Below are positions 32,510-45,015 of a DNA stretch of 64,000 bases, in pieces. Each line of letters begins with the position of its first letter. Position 1 is the first letter of the stretch. This DNA is from Chlorella sorokiniana. Taxonomy: Eukaryota; Chlorophyta; Trebouxiophyceae; Chlorellales; Chlorellaceae. The notes below the pieces were generated by a model. That model saw only the letters and a program-made list of their open reading frames with translations, searched no databases and was not told the origin of the DNA. The stretch covers positions 248,001 through 312,000 of the forward strand of contig CP084617.1 in the NCBI GenBank assembly GCA_025917655.1, written 5' to 3'. Position numbers and translations under genes: made by a program.

Positions 32510-32885
32510 ACACGGTGAAAGTGACAGCAAGTGGCTCCGCATGTGCCCAACCAGACTCTCAGTGCTGTATGTTGCCTGGCCTTCTTGCACATATGACTGC
32601 TGGAGTAAGTCACAGTTACTGTACAGCTATGTGTGTCAATCAAACTTGAGCATCGATTTGATTGCGATTAATGCGGCGTGGAGCAGCGGCGGGATGAGTG
32701 GCGACAGCGCCGTGCCACCCAGCCACGATTGCAGATCAACGAGGGACGCGGGCAAGATTTTGTCTATCACCGCTGTGTCGGTTGTGGGCGCTGGCAGCCC
32801 CGTCATCCCTTTCGAGGTTCACCCGCACCCTGGAACCGGGCAGCCCGCAGCCTGGGGGGCTTGCAGACGTTTGCAATCGCTTAAA
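32510..32885. other. Intergenic
   Basis: About 375 bp between the second SYLF gene and the lipid kinase start. No coding signal was recognised; it probably holds a 3' UTR and a promoter. Confidence 0.5.
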
Positions 32886-35800
32886 ATGGCATCCGAATCG
32901 CCTCTATTATCCCCAGACAGTAACAGCGCCGATGTGGAGAGGCAGGGCTCGGCCACGACCTTCAGAGCGCAGCTGAAGGGGCGCGGCAGCTTGCTGGAGC
33001 TGTTGATCGAAGGCGACGGCAGTGTTGGAGTCCGTCAGGCAAGCTCGGGGAGCCCTGCCTTCAGGCTCCCGCCGCCGCCGCCGCCACTTCCTTTGAAAAA
33101 CGTGTCGACCGTCTGCAACCTGCTGGCTCTTCTCATGATGCTGCCGCGCCTACACACAGGTGGACGACACAGGATCGCCACCCTGCCCAGCTTTCGTTGC
33201 GGGGCTGTTCCGGCGTGGGGCGGCATCCCGCTGCAGGCGAGTCGAGCTGGGGCCTGCGGTTGCGAGGCTGCCCAAAGCCTCCTCTTTGATGCCGATGAGT
33301 GAGCAGCGCCCGTTGCCTCGCGCCTCGCCCCTCGTCAACAGATCCCTGCAGCGGACGTAGTCGGCGCCACCGCCAGCGGCGCCGAGCTCGTGGTGTGGCA
33401 CGCGCCGCTTCAAGGCCGGGCGGCCGCCTCCGCCGAGAAGCCCAAGCGCGGCCTGCGCCGCACGCCGCCGCTCACGCTGGAGTCGCAGCAGCAGGCGGAG
33501 CGCGCGGTGCAGCTGCTGCGCGCTGCCTGCTGCTCCTGGGCGTCCACGCAGCGCCCGCCGCGCCTGCTCGTCATCGTCAACCCAGCCAGCGGGCCTGGGA
33601 AGTGAGTGTCGGCCTGCCTCCCCCAATTCCCACTCCTTCACCCTCTCCCCTCTGCCAGCCCCCACCTGCCTGCAACCTGCAGCGCGTGCTGTGGCCATGT
33701 CAGCGCGATCGCACAAACCATCATGCGCGTGTGCATGTGTGAATGTGCGCTCACTGTGCCGCCTGCGCTGCCCGCCTGCCAGGGGGCCGGCCATCTACGA
33801 GCGAGAGGTGCGGCCCGCGTTGGAGGCGGCCGGCTGCCAGCTGGAGATGCACCTCACCAAGGCGTCGGGCCACGCCACAGGTGGGTAAGGCGGCCCTGGT
33901 CATGCCCCGCCCCCTCTTCCGCATCCCTTCCTGACTCCCCCTGTGGGCCTGTGCCTAACGACGTGCTGGGTGGCTGCCTGCCCCATCCCCTTGCCTGCAT
34001 ACCCTCCGCCTGCCGCACCCAAACCAACGGCTCCTGCAAGAGTCTACGCGAACATCGCCCCCCCCAACACCCACACACACCCACACACACCCACACACAC
34101 TTCACCCGGCTGCCCCGCCCCTTTACCGCCCCCGGGGACCTGCAGAGCTGGTGCAGCGGCTGGCCCCGGCAGCGTGGACGGGCTGGTGGCCATCGGCGGC
34201 GACGGCACCATGCACGAGGCGCTGCAGGCAGGCTGGCCCTGCTCCTCCCCGCGCCCGCCCGCCTCCGCTTCCTCCCGCCCGGCCCCGCCCGCGCTGCCGG
34301 CGGGCACCCCGGCGGCACAGCCCTTGGCCGTCTTTTGCACATAGCTGCTGCTTACCCCTTCCCTCGCTTTCAAAAACCTGCTGCCCCGTCGGGGGTGTGT
34401 GCCTCTCCTTGTCTGTCCGCGTGCGCCCGACGTCTTTCTGCCTGAAGATGAGCAAGCATGTGTACGCGCGCTCACCCACCCACCCACCCACCCACCCACC
34501 CACCCACATGCAGGGCCTGCTGGCGCGGCCAGACTGGGAGGCGGTGCGGCGCCTGCCGCTGGCGCAAGTCCCTTGTGGCTCGGGCAACGCGCTGGCCGCC
34601 AGCACGGGGCTGTGGAGCGTGCACACCGCCGTGCACGCTGTGGTCAAGGGGCAGCAGCGGGCGCTGGACGTGGCGTCGGGTGCGCGGCGGCGGCGGCGGC
34701 TGCGGCCGCGGCTCTCCCATGCACCGCCGCCGCTGCTTCTGGCGGCCCTGCCAGCCGCCGGCTGCCTGCCCGCTCGCCGTGAGCGTCTTCGCCACACCTT
34801 GCTGTGCGATCACGCCTGCGGCCATGCTCACCCCCGCTCCCTACCCTCCCCTCCGGCCCCCAAGCGCAGTGGTGCAATCTGGGCGGCGCTGCTTCTCCTT
34901 CCTGTCTGTCAGCTACGGGCTCATCACCAACCTTGACATTGGCACTGAACACCTGAGGTGCGTGGTGGCCTGTTTGCTGCTTTTCTGGGGGCTGTGACTG
35001 GAAGAAGGGCTGTGCGCGACTGGGAGGGAGGGGGGCTGTGGGTGGGGTGAAGATCTGCGTGGTTGGAGGCTGCTGCAGCGCGGCGGTCGAGGGCGGGTGG
35101 GTGAGGCACTGGGTGGGTGGTAAAAGGGGGACGGACAGGCTGAGATGGAGCGCGCCAGCCGCCATTCGGCTGCCACCCTCGTTTGCGGCTGCTCTTCTGC
35201 CTGCGCCGCTGGCCACAGCTGGCTGAAGCTGTGCCCCGTGTGGATCGCAGGTGGATGGGGGCACCCGCTTTGTGGTGGGCGCGCTGCAGCAGATCCTGCT
35301 CAAGCGCTTCCACACCGCCCGCGTGGCGCTGCTCGAACCCGACGCGGCGGCCGACGGCGCGGCGGCGGCAGCGGGCCCCCCACCGCCGACGGCAGCGCCG
35401 CGGCAGCCACCTCCGCGCCCACCACAGCGGAGGGCCTGCGCGGCGCGGTGGCGGGGCCGGGGCCGCCGGTGGGGCAGCTGGGCGCGTTTGAGGAGCTGGC
35501 GGCGGGCGGCTGCCGCCCCGCTGGCGCTGGCTGCCCGACGCCAAATTCGCAATCTTCACAGCCACCAACCTGCCCCGCCTGGACATGAACTTCCACCTAG
35601 CTCCCATGGCCACACCGGACAGCGGTGATGCCGGCCGCCGCCCCGCCCGCCCAGCTCCTTACGCCCTGCGCTGGGCCCCGCAGGGCCGCCTCGCCGCCGC
35701 GCGCGCTGATCTCGGGCCCTGCTGCCAGCTCGCTAGTTGTTCACCCAGCTCACTGCTCACCTTCTCGCTGCCTCGCTTGTGGGGCTGGCAGTGGGCAAAT

Positions 35801-36372
35801 ATTTGCGTGGCTGCTGCCCCCTCCCTTACACACACACACACTACCACACCACACCACCCACCCACCCACCCCACAGGCTGTTACGACCTGATTTACACCA
35901 CGCCCTGCTCCCGACTCGAGGGCCTCCAGTTCATGACTGCCAGCGAGAAGGGGCAGCACATGGGGCAGCCCGGGTGCGGCACCGCCGCGTGGCAGCGCTG
36001 GCGCTGGAGCCACGCAGCAGAGGTGGGCGGGCGGGGGCGGCGGTGCGCATGCGGCCGCTGCGCGGCGGGCGAGGTTGCGCGGCGGCGGCGCTCCCAGCAC
36101 TGTCTGTGGATGGCAGCAAAGGCTGCCAGGGAGCGCCCGTCCCACAGCGCTGGACTGCCGCTGCCGGCTTTCTTCTCCGGCTGAGCGCGAGTTCGGTGGG
36201 CTCCCTGCCCCGCTGAGCGAGCATTGTGTGCGTGTGCCGCCCCTCATAACCTGCCGTGCGCCGCGCAGGGACCTGGCTGGTGGTGGATGGCGAGGTGGTG
36301 CCCTACACCACCCTGTTCATGGAGGTGCATCCCAGCCTGTGCAGCGTGCTCGTGGCGCCAGCACCAGCCTGA
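32886..36372 (+). CDS. Sphingosine kinase / diacylglycerol-kinase-type lipid kinase
   Basis: The first exon begins MASESPLLSPDSNSADVE. The joins before 33341 are unresolved; after that, IPAADVVGATASGAELVVWH leads into the catalytic core. Motifs in order: LLVIVNPASGPGK (nucleotide-binding NPxSGxxK), YEREVRPALEAAGC, VDGLVAIGGDGTMHEALQ (GGDGTxxE), LARPDWEAVRRLPLAQVP followed by CGSGNALA, SFLSVSYGLITNLDI, RWMGG, FTATNLPRLDMNFHLAP, CYDLIY, and a C-terminal TWLVVDGEVVPYTTLFMEVH. This matches plant long-chain-base kinases, which phosphorylate sphingosine or phytosphingosine with ATP. The exon after GGDGT ends at a probable GC donor (CAG|GCAGGC). Single missing bases are inferred at about 34169 (CCCC run), 35260 (G run after RWMG) and 35973; the phases of neighbouring exons agree only if those bases are missing. 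Confidence 0.85.
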
Positions 36373-36933
36373 GGGGGCCCCGTGCCGCGTGTAAAGGGTT
36401 ATGCGGCGCGGCGCGGCGGCCAAGGACCGTCGCGGCCGCTGAGCACCGGCCGCCCTACACCCCCGCCTGTGCCCCGTCCGGGCCCGCGGCGGGGTGGATT
36501 GCAACAGAATTTCGCTGAAAGGAGGGAGCGTATGTGAAAACCCAAAGTTTGGCGGGCGGGGGGGCTGGCCTGAGCTTGCGGGGGCAGCTACCGCGCCTGC
36601 TGTCATGCCGGTGCAAGGGGGCTGGTAACTGCTGGGTCACTTCGTCTTCAGCGGCCCTCCCGGTGTGCTATGACTTTTACGACCCCAGAATCGCCATTGT
36701 TCGTGCTCGGATGGCCAGCCGGGGCCGGGAAAACGTTAGGAAGCTGCTCCGGCAAGAGCTCCAGCAGCCCCCAACTGGAAAGGCTGTCGCGAGGTGTCTC
36801 GTGAACGCGGCCAGCCCGTGTGAGAGGCCCTGAAAGTATCTTTTCAAAGGTTTGTCAGGCTCATCCAACCCCTGGGAAGCCTACGCCCCCTTGTCCACTC
36901 CCCAGCAGATGTCCAGGCGGGGCTGAGAGCGCC
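36373..36933. other. Intergenic
   Basis: About 0.56 kb between the lipid kinase stop and the receptor-kinase start. Short open frames have no recognisable content. Likely a 3' UTR plus a promoter. Confidence 0.5.
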
Positions 36934-39900
36934 ATGAGGCTCAAGCAGCCATGCCGCGGGTGGCTGGCGATGATTTTTGTTCTTGCAGGCGCGGCCGCCG
37001 CAGCTGCGGTCGATATGGAAGAGGGTGAGCACTCTGGGTGGCTTGCGGGGTGGCTCAGGAGCGGCTCCTCTCGCCGTTTGTCATCAAAGACAGAGTTCAG
37101 CGGAGCGGGAGATCCTCCAGGGAGAGCCCCTTGCACGTGCCCGAGCCCTAGACCTCTTTTCACCCCGCCGCCTCCGCACAGCGAGCTGCTCGAGGGAGGG
37201 AGTTGCAAGGCTGCGGGGCTCACCCGCTTTGGCTTCCCTCTCATGCAGGCCTGCTCCTTCTGAAGCTGAAGGAAGCAGCAGAGGCCGCCGCGCCCGGCAG
37301 CTGGGACGCCGGCCTGGCCAGCGCCGAGTGCGAGGCGGCGGCTGGCGCGGCGTGGGCGGCCGACACGCCCCCGTGCGGCGACGGCGCCACCGCTAGGTGG
37401 CGCGGCGTGGCTTGCAGCACGCAGGGAGCAGTGACGGAAGTGTGAGTGCCGCTGTGTGCTATCGGAGCGCCCACACGGGCTGGCAGCCGCTCACAGCCCG
37501 CCGACCGGACGGCCTGCATCCCTCCCACCCGCCCGCCTGGTGTTCCGCCCCCCCCCCCGCAGCGTGCTGCCCAACTGCGGCCTGCAGGGCGCCCTGCCGG
37601 GCGAGCTGGCGCAGCTGGCGGCGCTGCGGGTGCTGGACCTGCAGCGCAACTCGCTCACGGGCGGTGTGCCGCCTGCGTGGACCGCCGCTGGGGCCTTCCC
37701 GCGCTTGAGACGCTGCAGCTGGGTGCGTGACACGCATCCTTACACCTTCGCGTTGCTTTCTTGCCAGGCACTTGGTGGAAGATTTTCTTCAGAACCTGCC
37801 CATAAAAGGGCGGCAGCCACGCGGGCCCCACCCGCCTGCATGCCTAACCGCCCCCTGCCGCCGCCCTCCTGCTGCCCCCTGTCCTCCCGCAGCCGCCAAC
37901 CGGCTCAGCGGCGGCCTCGACGACTTCAGCATGGCGGCAGGCGGCTTTGTTGCCTCCATGTCCTTCAACGTGTCCGGCAACGCCTTTGGGGCCAGCAACC
38001 TGCCGGGGGAGTGGTACTCGCCCAGCCTGCTGGCGCTGGATGTGGCGTACACGGGCCTGTCGGGGCCTCTGCCGCTGGACTGGGGGAGCGGTGGCGGGGC
38101 AGCCCTCCCACTTCCCCTCGCTGCAGCTGCTGTACATCCAGGGCAACAACCTGTCGGGTGGGGGAAGCGGCACGTTGTGCGGTAGCGGGGTAGAGGGGCA
38201 GGGAGGAGAGCTGGGAGGGATGGTCTCAGCTGATGCTGGCGCAAATGAAGGCTGGGTGTTGGGTTTGGAGGGTAGTCAGCCTTGGATTTGGTCCAACTCC
38301 CAAACAGCGCATTGGGGCTGGCGAAATGCGTGGCCATGCCGCGCCTGGCCATCCCATGATCCTCACTCACGCCGGCCTCCCGCGCGCTTCCTGGCGCCGC
38401 CTTGTGCGCAGGCCCCGCCGACCCCTGGCCACGGGGCTCCGCCAACATCTTTGCCCCCGACTTCCTGTGCATCGGCGAGCCGGGGAACCCCTACCTGAAG
38501 ATGATGGGGCGCCCGCCCCGACGGCGGCGCAGCCTCGGCCGCCGACGCCGCCGCGCTGCTGGCCTTGAAGGCCGCCGTCGCCAACTGGGACGCGGGCCTG
38601 GCCAGCGAGGGCTGCGAGGCGCCAGCCGGCGCGGCGTGGCTGGCCGGCACGCCGCCGTGCGGCGGCGCCGGCGGCGCGGGCGCTGGCGGGCGTCGTGTGC
38701 AGCTTCGACGGCGCCGTGACTGAGCTGTGAGCTGGCCGTTTCTTTGCTGCAGCAGTCGGGAGAACAGCTGCCTGCAAGCAGCGTGCCCACGCAAACGCTG
38801 CCACGCTGGTACTCACATGCTGTTTCCAACCGTGCCGCTGCGCCTTCCTGCCCCTGCGCTGCAGCCACCTAAGCGGCTGCGGCCTGCAGGGCACCCTTCC
38901 CGGCGATCTGGCCAGAATGCAGCAGCTGCGGGTGCTGGACCTGCAGCGCAACTCGCTCACGGGCGGCGTGCCCAAGGCATGGACCGCCGCCGGTGCCTTC
39001 TCCGCGCTGGAGGCGCTGCAGCTGGGTGCGCGACGGGGCTGCAGAGGGGGCTGCGGCCGGGGCTTGGGCCGTGCGTCGGGAGAGGTTCCCTGCCCACACA
39101 GCCGTGCCTCCTTGGCCGGTTCGCGAGACACTCGCAGGCTGTTTGCAGCGAGTTTGGTTCGCTCCGCGCTGCAGCCGCGCGCACGCTCCAGCTGGCTGTC
39201 TGCGCCTCTCATCCTCCCACTGATCCCTCTCAAAGCTGCCCACACACATGATCCTACCCCCCAACCCCGTGTGCAGCCAAGAACCAGCTCAGCGGCGGCC
39301 TGGACGACTTCTCCATGGATCTTTCCGGCTTCATCGCCACCACCTCCTTCAACGTCTCCACCAACAGCTTCAACGGCAGCGAGCTGCCCAGCGGCTGGTA
39401 CTCGCGCACGCTGGTGAGGGGCCGGGTGTGCCGCCTGCGGAGTCGCTGCGGGGCGGCGGGGACCAGGAGGAAGGGAGAGGTGGCATCGGCGGCGCGTGCC
39501 GAGAGGGCCGCTGGCACCCTCCGTGTGCACCCCTGGGTGCCTTCCGCGGCGGCCGTTGTGGTGCCTGCGTCCGCGGCTGCTCTGCCCGACTGCCTCAACG
39601 GCCCCCAAAGGGCCTCACAGGCGCCCCCAAGCATCGCTGTCGCTGGCGTACCGCCTGAAACTGACGACCCTCGCGGTCAGTGTACCATCCTGTCTGACCC
39701 TCCCCCTCTCCCCCCCTGTACCGCCCTCCCGTACCGCCCCCGTACCGCAGCTGCTCATCGACGTTTCGTACAACGGGGTGTCGGGGACGCTGCCAGTGGA
39801 GTGGGGGAGCCCAAGGCGGGCCACGCGCAGGCCTACCCCTCCGCCTTCCCCTCGCTGCAGCTGCTCGCGCTGGAGGGCAACAACTTGTCGGGTGGGTGCG

Positions 39901-42900
39901 GGAGTCTGATGGGGGTGTGTGCATGGGGGAAGAGGGGGGGGGGGGGGGCGGCGGGGGGGGTGCGTGTGTGTACAGGAAAAAGGGGGGATGCGGGCGCACG
40001 ATTGCAGCCACGGCGCGGATGGGTGTGTATGGAGTGTGTGCATGTGTCTCTGGAGGGAGAGGAGGGGGAGCGGGCGGGCGGGGGGCGGTTACACGGGTAA
40101 GCTGAGACCCCTCTTGTGTTGCCGACTGCGGTTGAGACGGCCCAGCGCAGACGCACATCGAGGTCCCCGGGCTGTTTGGTTGGTGCCTGGACCTGCTGGC
40201 GCAGCCGCGACCCGCCCATCCCTGCTTGCTGCTTGACCGAACCCAGTCTGCCGCCTTGCGCGCAGGCCCCGCCGACCCCTGGCCCCGCGGAAGTGCCAAC
40301 ACCTTTGCCCCCGGCTTCCTGTGCACTTCTGAGCCGGGCAACCCCTACCTGGTGATGGAACATGACTCGGTGGGCAGCCCAGCCGACAGCAGCAGCAGCG
40401 GCGGCGGCCTCCGGCGGCGCCCTCGCCGGCATCATCGTCGGCGCCGCGGCGGGCGTCGCGCTGCTGGCGCTCGCTGCGTTGCTGGTGGTGCGGCGGCGGC
40501 GAGCCGCTGCTGGCTCCTCCGCGGCGCTCAAGGCCGGCCGCCCGTCGCCAACCGACGGCATTGCGGGCGGCGGCGACGTCGAGGGCGGCGGCAAGCCTGC
40601 GTTTCGTGCCAGCGGCGGCGCTGCCAGCGTGGCAGGCAGCGCATATGAGTCCAAGCCGCTGGCCAAGCGCAGCAGCGGCGGCGAGCACCGCTCCGACCTC
40701 TCCTCCGGGGCTCTGCTGGCGGGCAGCGGCTCGGACTGGTTGTCGGCTGCCGGCAGCGGACGCACCTTTGGGTCGGTGCTGGCCGACACCGATGCACGGC
40801 GGCTGCCCGCGGAGTGGAACACGGGTAAGGCGCCGCTTTGGGCTGTTTTGTTTTGTGTGTGTTTTTATTTGGGGGGAAGGGAGGGGTGCCGGGTTTCTGG
40901 GTTTCATTGTCAGCCATGTCAGCTGCCCCCGGGCAGAGACCCGCGGCTCTGCCAGATTCCCCTGCGTGCGGCCCTGCCCCGTTCCCTCACCAAAGCTCTG
41001 TACAGAGTTTCGTTGCGCAAAGTTGCATGCACTGCCCTCTCCACAACCTCCACCCCCCACCCCCACCCCTTCTCTCCCCTCTGCACACGTTGCGCCCCTC
41101 CCTCCTGCCTCAACGTCCCGATTCCTACCCCCATCGCCCACCCACACTTCTGAACGGAAACAACAAAACACCCCATTCCTTCCCCGCAGTTCTGTTTTCC
41201 GAGCTGGAGATGGAGACGTCTGTGGGCTCCGGCTCCTTTGGCTCCGTGTGGCGCGCCAAGTACTGCTCCACCAGCGTGGCGGTGAAGCTGCTGGGCACCG
41301 ACAAGACCCCGGGGGCCAGCGACACGAGCTACCAGCGGCGCATCACGCGCCAGCTGGAGAAGGTGGGTGGCCGGGTGGGGTGACGCGCTTGTGGTGCGTG
41401 TGTGGGTGTGTGTGGGTGTGTTTTGAGGGGAGCTCGCGTGTTGATGGCAGCCTTAATGCTCGAGAAACTGCGGCCGGCCTGGGCGGGTGGCTGGGGTCTT
41501 TTGTGGCGCGGATGCTTGAAGCGCAGCTTGTGCATGGGATGTGCAGCAAGCGCTTGCAGCAACGCTCGCTGGGGGTGCCGCGTCGGCCCCCTCGCCTGCT
41601 GCCCATGCTGTGTTCTAGGGCCGGCGTGCGCTGTGCCCCCACCTCCCCCTTGCTCCCGCCCCCTCCTCTCCTGCCCATGCATCCCTGCCCTCTTCCTTTC
41701 CACCCGCCGCAGGAGGCGGGCATCATGTCCAAGCTGCGCCACACCAACATCTGCCTCTACATGGGGGCCTGCCTCGAGCCGCCCTGCCTACTCATGGTGA
41801 GCGTCCCCCTGCCGCCCTGCCGCTGTGGCCGCCCTGCTGCGATGGGGGTTCTTCGAGGGCCCGCCACCTTGTGAAGCCACCCCTGCAGTTGTGGCTCGCT
41901 TGCATTACCCCTCTTCCCATACAAACCAACTCTTGGAACCCCTTGACCCCACCTAGTACTCCCCACCCGTGCATCCCGCCTGTACCGCAGGAGTACTGCG
42001 CCCGCCGCAGCGTGGACTCCCTGCTTGCACAGGGGCTGAAGGACACTAGGGCAAGTAGCGGGGAAACATTCCGAGCTCTATGCTGTGCAGCTGCAGGCTT
42101 TCCACCAATGAGCACCAGCCCGCGCCCGGCTGCCCCGCCAGTGCAACAGCCCAGCAGGCAGCCACACACATCCCTCTATACCAGTCATCTCGCTGCTGTC
42201 GGCAGTCCCCATCCCGTAACCTCTACCTGCCCGCTGCCCCCCCCTCCCCTGTCGCCCCGCAGGCCGCAAAGCAGCTGTCCTGGCCGCGCCTGCTGTCCAT
42301 GGCCAGCGACGCGGCAAAGGGCATGGTCTACCTGCACACCCGCTCGCCCCCCGTCTACCATCGAGACCTCAAGAGCGCCAACCTGCTGGTCACCTCCCAG
42401 TGGCAGGTCAAGGTGCGGAGGGTGCCTGAGTGGCGCAGGGGCGGGGGTCGCTGTGCTGTTGTGGGCCCCGACGCGTTGGAGCGAAGGTGGCGCAGCTGCC
42501 GCACCCCCGGCCTTTGCCGGGACGCCGCCGTGCGCGCGTTGGTCCGCGGCTGCTGCCAGTGTCACACCCACGCGTGGCCACAGACGCAGCAGCCCCCACA
42601 AGAGGCACCCTGCGGCGGCAAGCAGTCGGCCTGATGCTGACCAGGAGACTGCGTTGGTTTGGGTTTTATGCAGGTTGCCGACTTCAACCTATCGCGTGCC
42701 CTGGAGCCCACCGACATCATGAGCTCCCTCTGCATCCAGAACCCGCGCTGGCTGGCGCCGGAGGTGCTGGCCGGCGAGGAGGGCGGCCTGCCGGCGGGTG
42801 AGCAGGGCTGTGTGGGTGTTTTTGTTGTTTTTTATTTGGGGGGTGTGTGTGGGGGGCGCGTGTGGAGGGCTCATGTGTGCTTGGCGTGGCTGGGGGCCGC

Positions 42901-44098
42901 TGCTGTGTGTGAAGATTTGGGAGGGGAAGGGCTGACCAGGAGGGGAGGGTTGAGAAGTGTAGGGCGAGGTAGTTGAAAGCAATTTGCAGCACCCCCTTCA
43001 GCCCGCCCGCCGCCGCTGCCCACCTCCTCTGCCCCCGCGCTCCCTACCTGCCGCCGCCGCACGCACTCCCTGCCGGCCGCCTACCCCTATGTGTGCCTGG
43101 CAGCGTTTGCTCTCCCGTCCGCCTCTGCCTCCTCCCGCTCACCCGTGCCTCTTCGCCTCCCCGCAGACGTGTGGGCCTTTGGCACGGTGCTGTGGGAGCT
43201 GATGACGTGGCGCGCGCCCTTCGAGGGCATGAACCCGTACCAGGTGCGGCCCCGGCGCCCGCCCACGCCTTGCCTTGCTTGGTGCCGCTTTGCGCGGCCC
43301 AGCCTGCTGCTGCGTATACGTTCGTGTGGGGGCCTGGTTAACAATGCTCTCACGCACGCCTGATCGCACACATCGACCAAACAGAGCCTCCCCCGATCAT
43401 CGCCGCAGATCATCAACATCGTGCAGGCAGCGCCCAGCGGCTCCGGCCTGAAGCTGCCGGCCGCGGAGGAGCTGCCCGCTGGGGAGCTCGGGCAGTACGC
43501 TGCGTACGCTGAGCTGGTGGGCGCGTGCTGGGCGCGGGACCCCGCCGCGCGGCCCACCTTTGAGGAGGTGGTCGACCGGCTGAGGGCCATCATGCAAGCG
43601 GGTGCGCGGCGAGGGCCGGGGGAGGGCTGGCGTGGGCGCCGCCCGCGCTGCTCTCTTCACAGAACATGGTGGTGGCGTGTGCATGGGGGGTGTGAGGCGG
43701 GCGGAGGGGGCCACCGCTGGGCATTGGCGGCTGGGCTGCTTGGCGGGACGCTTTGCTCTGCCTCACCACCTCTCCGCTGGCCCCACCCCCAACCCCACGC
43801 ACACACCGCAGAGATGCGGCGGCACCACAGCTCGTCGTCTCCTCTGGGCAGCGCGCAGGGTGCTGGCTCGCCGCAGCCGACGGTGGCGACGAGCTCGGCC
43901 CCCGCCTCGGCGGAGCCATCGGCGCTGCCGGCTGAGGCGGCCCTGCAGTCGACGCTGGCCAGCTTGGTTGGCACGCACCGGAGCTTCGAGGCCGCCACGC
44001 AGGCGACCAGCCGCGCTTTCCAAGAAGCGCTGCGGGACAGCTTCAGTGCGGAGCGGGACGGCCAGGAGGCGGCCCCGCCGCCTCCAGAGCCGCGTTGA
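36934..44098 (+). CDS. Receptor-like kinase: two LRR-type ectodomain units, transmembrane segment, Raf-like (TKL) kinase
   Basis: The start gives a signal peptide (GWLAMIFVLAGAAAAAAVD). Unit 1 (about 37250-38510) and unit 2 (about 38535-40360) each have a capped N-terminus (SWDAGLAS / NWDAGLAS), LRRs (LRVLDLQRNSLTGGVP, RLSGGLDDFSM, LQLLYIQGNNLSG) and the ending GPADPWPRGSAN, then FLC and EPGNPYL. The transmembrane helix is ALAGIIVGAAAGVALLALAA (about 40414-40490). The kinase spans about 41190-43600: GSGSFGSVWRAKY, VAVKLL (ATP lysine), YHRDLKSANLLV (catalytic loop), VADFNLSR (DFN in place of DFG), WLAPEVL and VWAFGTVLWELMTW. A Ser/Ala-rich tail follows and stops at 44098. It is inferred to be a plasma-membrane receptor kinase; the ligand is unknown. 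Single-base losses near 37707, 38103 and 38670 break the frame in conserved exons. Reading it as one gene rests on exon phases; unit 1 alone has no kinase. Confidence 0.8.
41190..43601 (+). other. Kinase-domain exons of the receptor-like kinase
   Basis: Exons: about 41190-41361, 41713-41796, 41991-42052, 42263-42413, 42674-42798, 43167-43242 and 43409-43601. They encode a complete bilobal kinase of the TKL/Raf-like type. The Gly loop, Lys, HRD Asp and APE are all present. The magnesium-binding motif reads Asp-Phe-Asn; Asp, the essential residue, is kept, so activity is plausible. The IHN-type segment LRHTNICLYMGACLEPPCLL is typical of plant and algal Raf-like kinases. Confidence 0.85.
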
Positions 44099-45015
44099 AC
44101 GCGGGGGCGTCGCGCCGCGCCCGCCTCTTTCTGGGATTCTTTTCTTCTTGCGTGCACCCGTCTCTCCAGTGTCCAAGGCTGACAGCCAAGCTGTTGTGGA
44201 GATGCAGAGCGCCCTGTCTCTGCCCGATCCCGCCGCGCCCCTCACCCTACCCTGTCACTTCTCGGGCCTCCCCCGCTGCAGCGGGGCGGCAGTCACTCTC
44301 GTTTTCCCCTGAGCGCTTCGGCCGGTGACTCTTTTGCTTCCGCCAGGCCGCCGCTGTGGGGCCGATCCCTCTCCCACCCTTCCCAAGCTCTTTTCTTGAC
44401 TGCCCGACACTCTGTCGGGGCTTCTTTGGCATGTGAACCGTTTCCCTCCATCACCCTTCCTTGCAGCGAGTAGCTGCTCAAAGCCACGCCCGTGCACGCC
44501 CAGCATGCTGCCGCACTCGTGCCCAGCTAGTGCTGGCCGGGTGATTGGCGCTCTCACCTGCCAATCAGACTACAAGCCCATCCTATGCATCACAGCATTT
44601 CTCGTTAGTGGCCCCAGGCCTTACCCTGCCTGACTCATGATTTTATCAAGGAACTGTGCTAGCCTGTTGATGATACGCCCCATCGTACCCACCGTGTGCC
44701 GCCTGCCGACTCAACAACCTTGCCTCCTTCAGTCATGCTGGTGGTGTGGCCAAGAATGCTGTAACATACACCGTGAGGCTGAAAGAGAGTGGCTGTGGGG
44801 TGGCAGCTAGCTTAATGCAGTAAGCTTGCCTGTGAGGGTGTTACAGCGAAGACAGCCCTTGGGTGCTGGCTGGGAACGACGTAAGGCGATACAGCATGAA
44901 CCGGCCTGTAGAGGGTAATCTTGAAAATTCACGGCCAGTACGCTCAGCAAAAAACAGGAGAAGGTTGCCAGTGTATGTGGTTTGGAACGCATGCACGCAT
45001 ATCTACATCTTGGTT
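44099..45015. other. Convergent 3' flanks
   Basis: About 0.9 kb between the stops of the receptor kinase (plus) and the E2-like gene (minus). The centre is A/T-richer than the rest of the window. Open frames have no recognisable features. It probably holds two long 3' UTRs. Confidence 0.5.

Noticed and set aside
34476-34507. ACCC tandem run as a telomere-like repeat
   Set aside because: The unit is four bases and lies in an intron next to an acceptor. The plant and algal telomere unit is TTTAGGG, and this is simply a pyrimidine/purine-biased microsatellite.
36934-38510. First LRR unit as a separate LRR-only gene
   Set aside because: The exon that ends unit 1 runs on into the cap of unit 2 and there is no room for a terminator and promoter between them. 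A cDNA could still overturn this.
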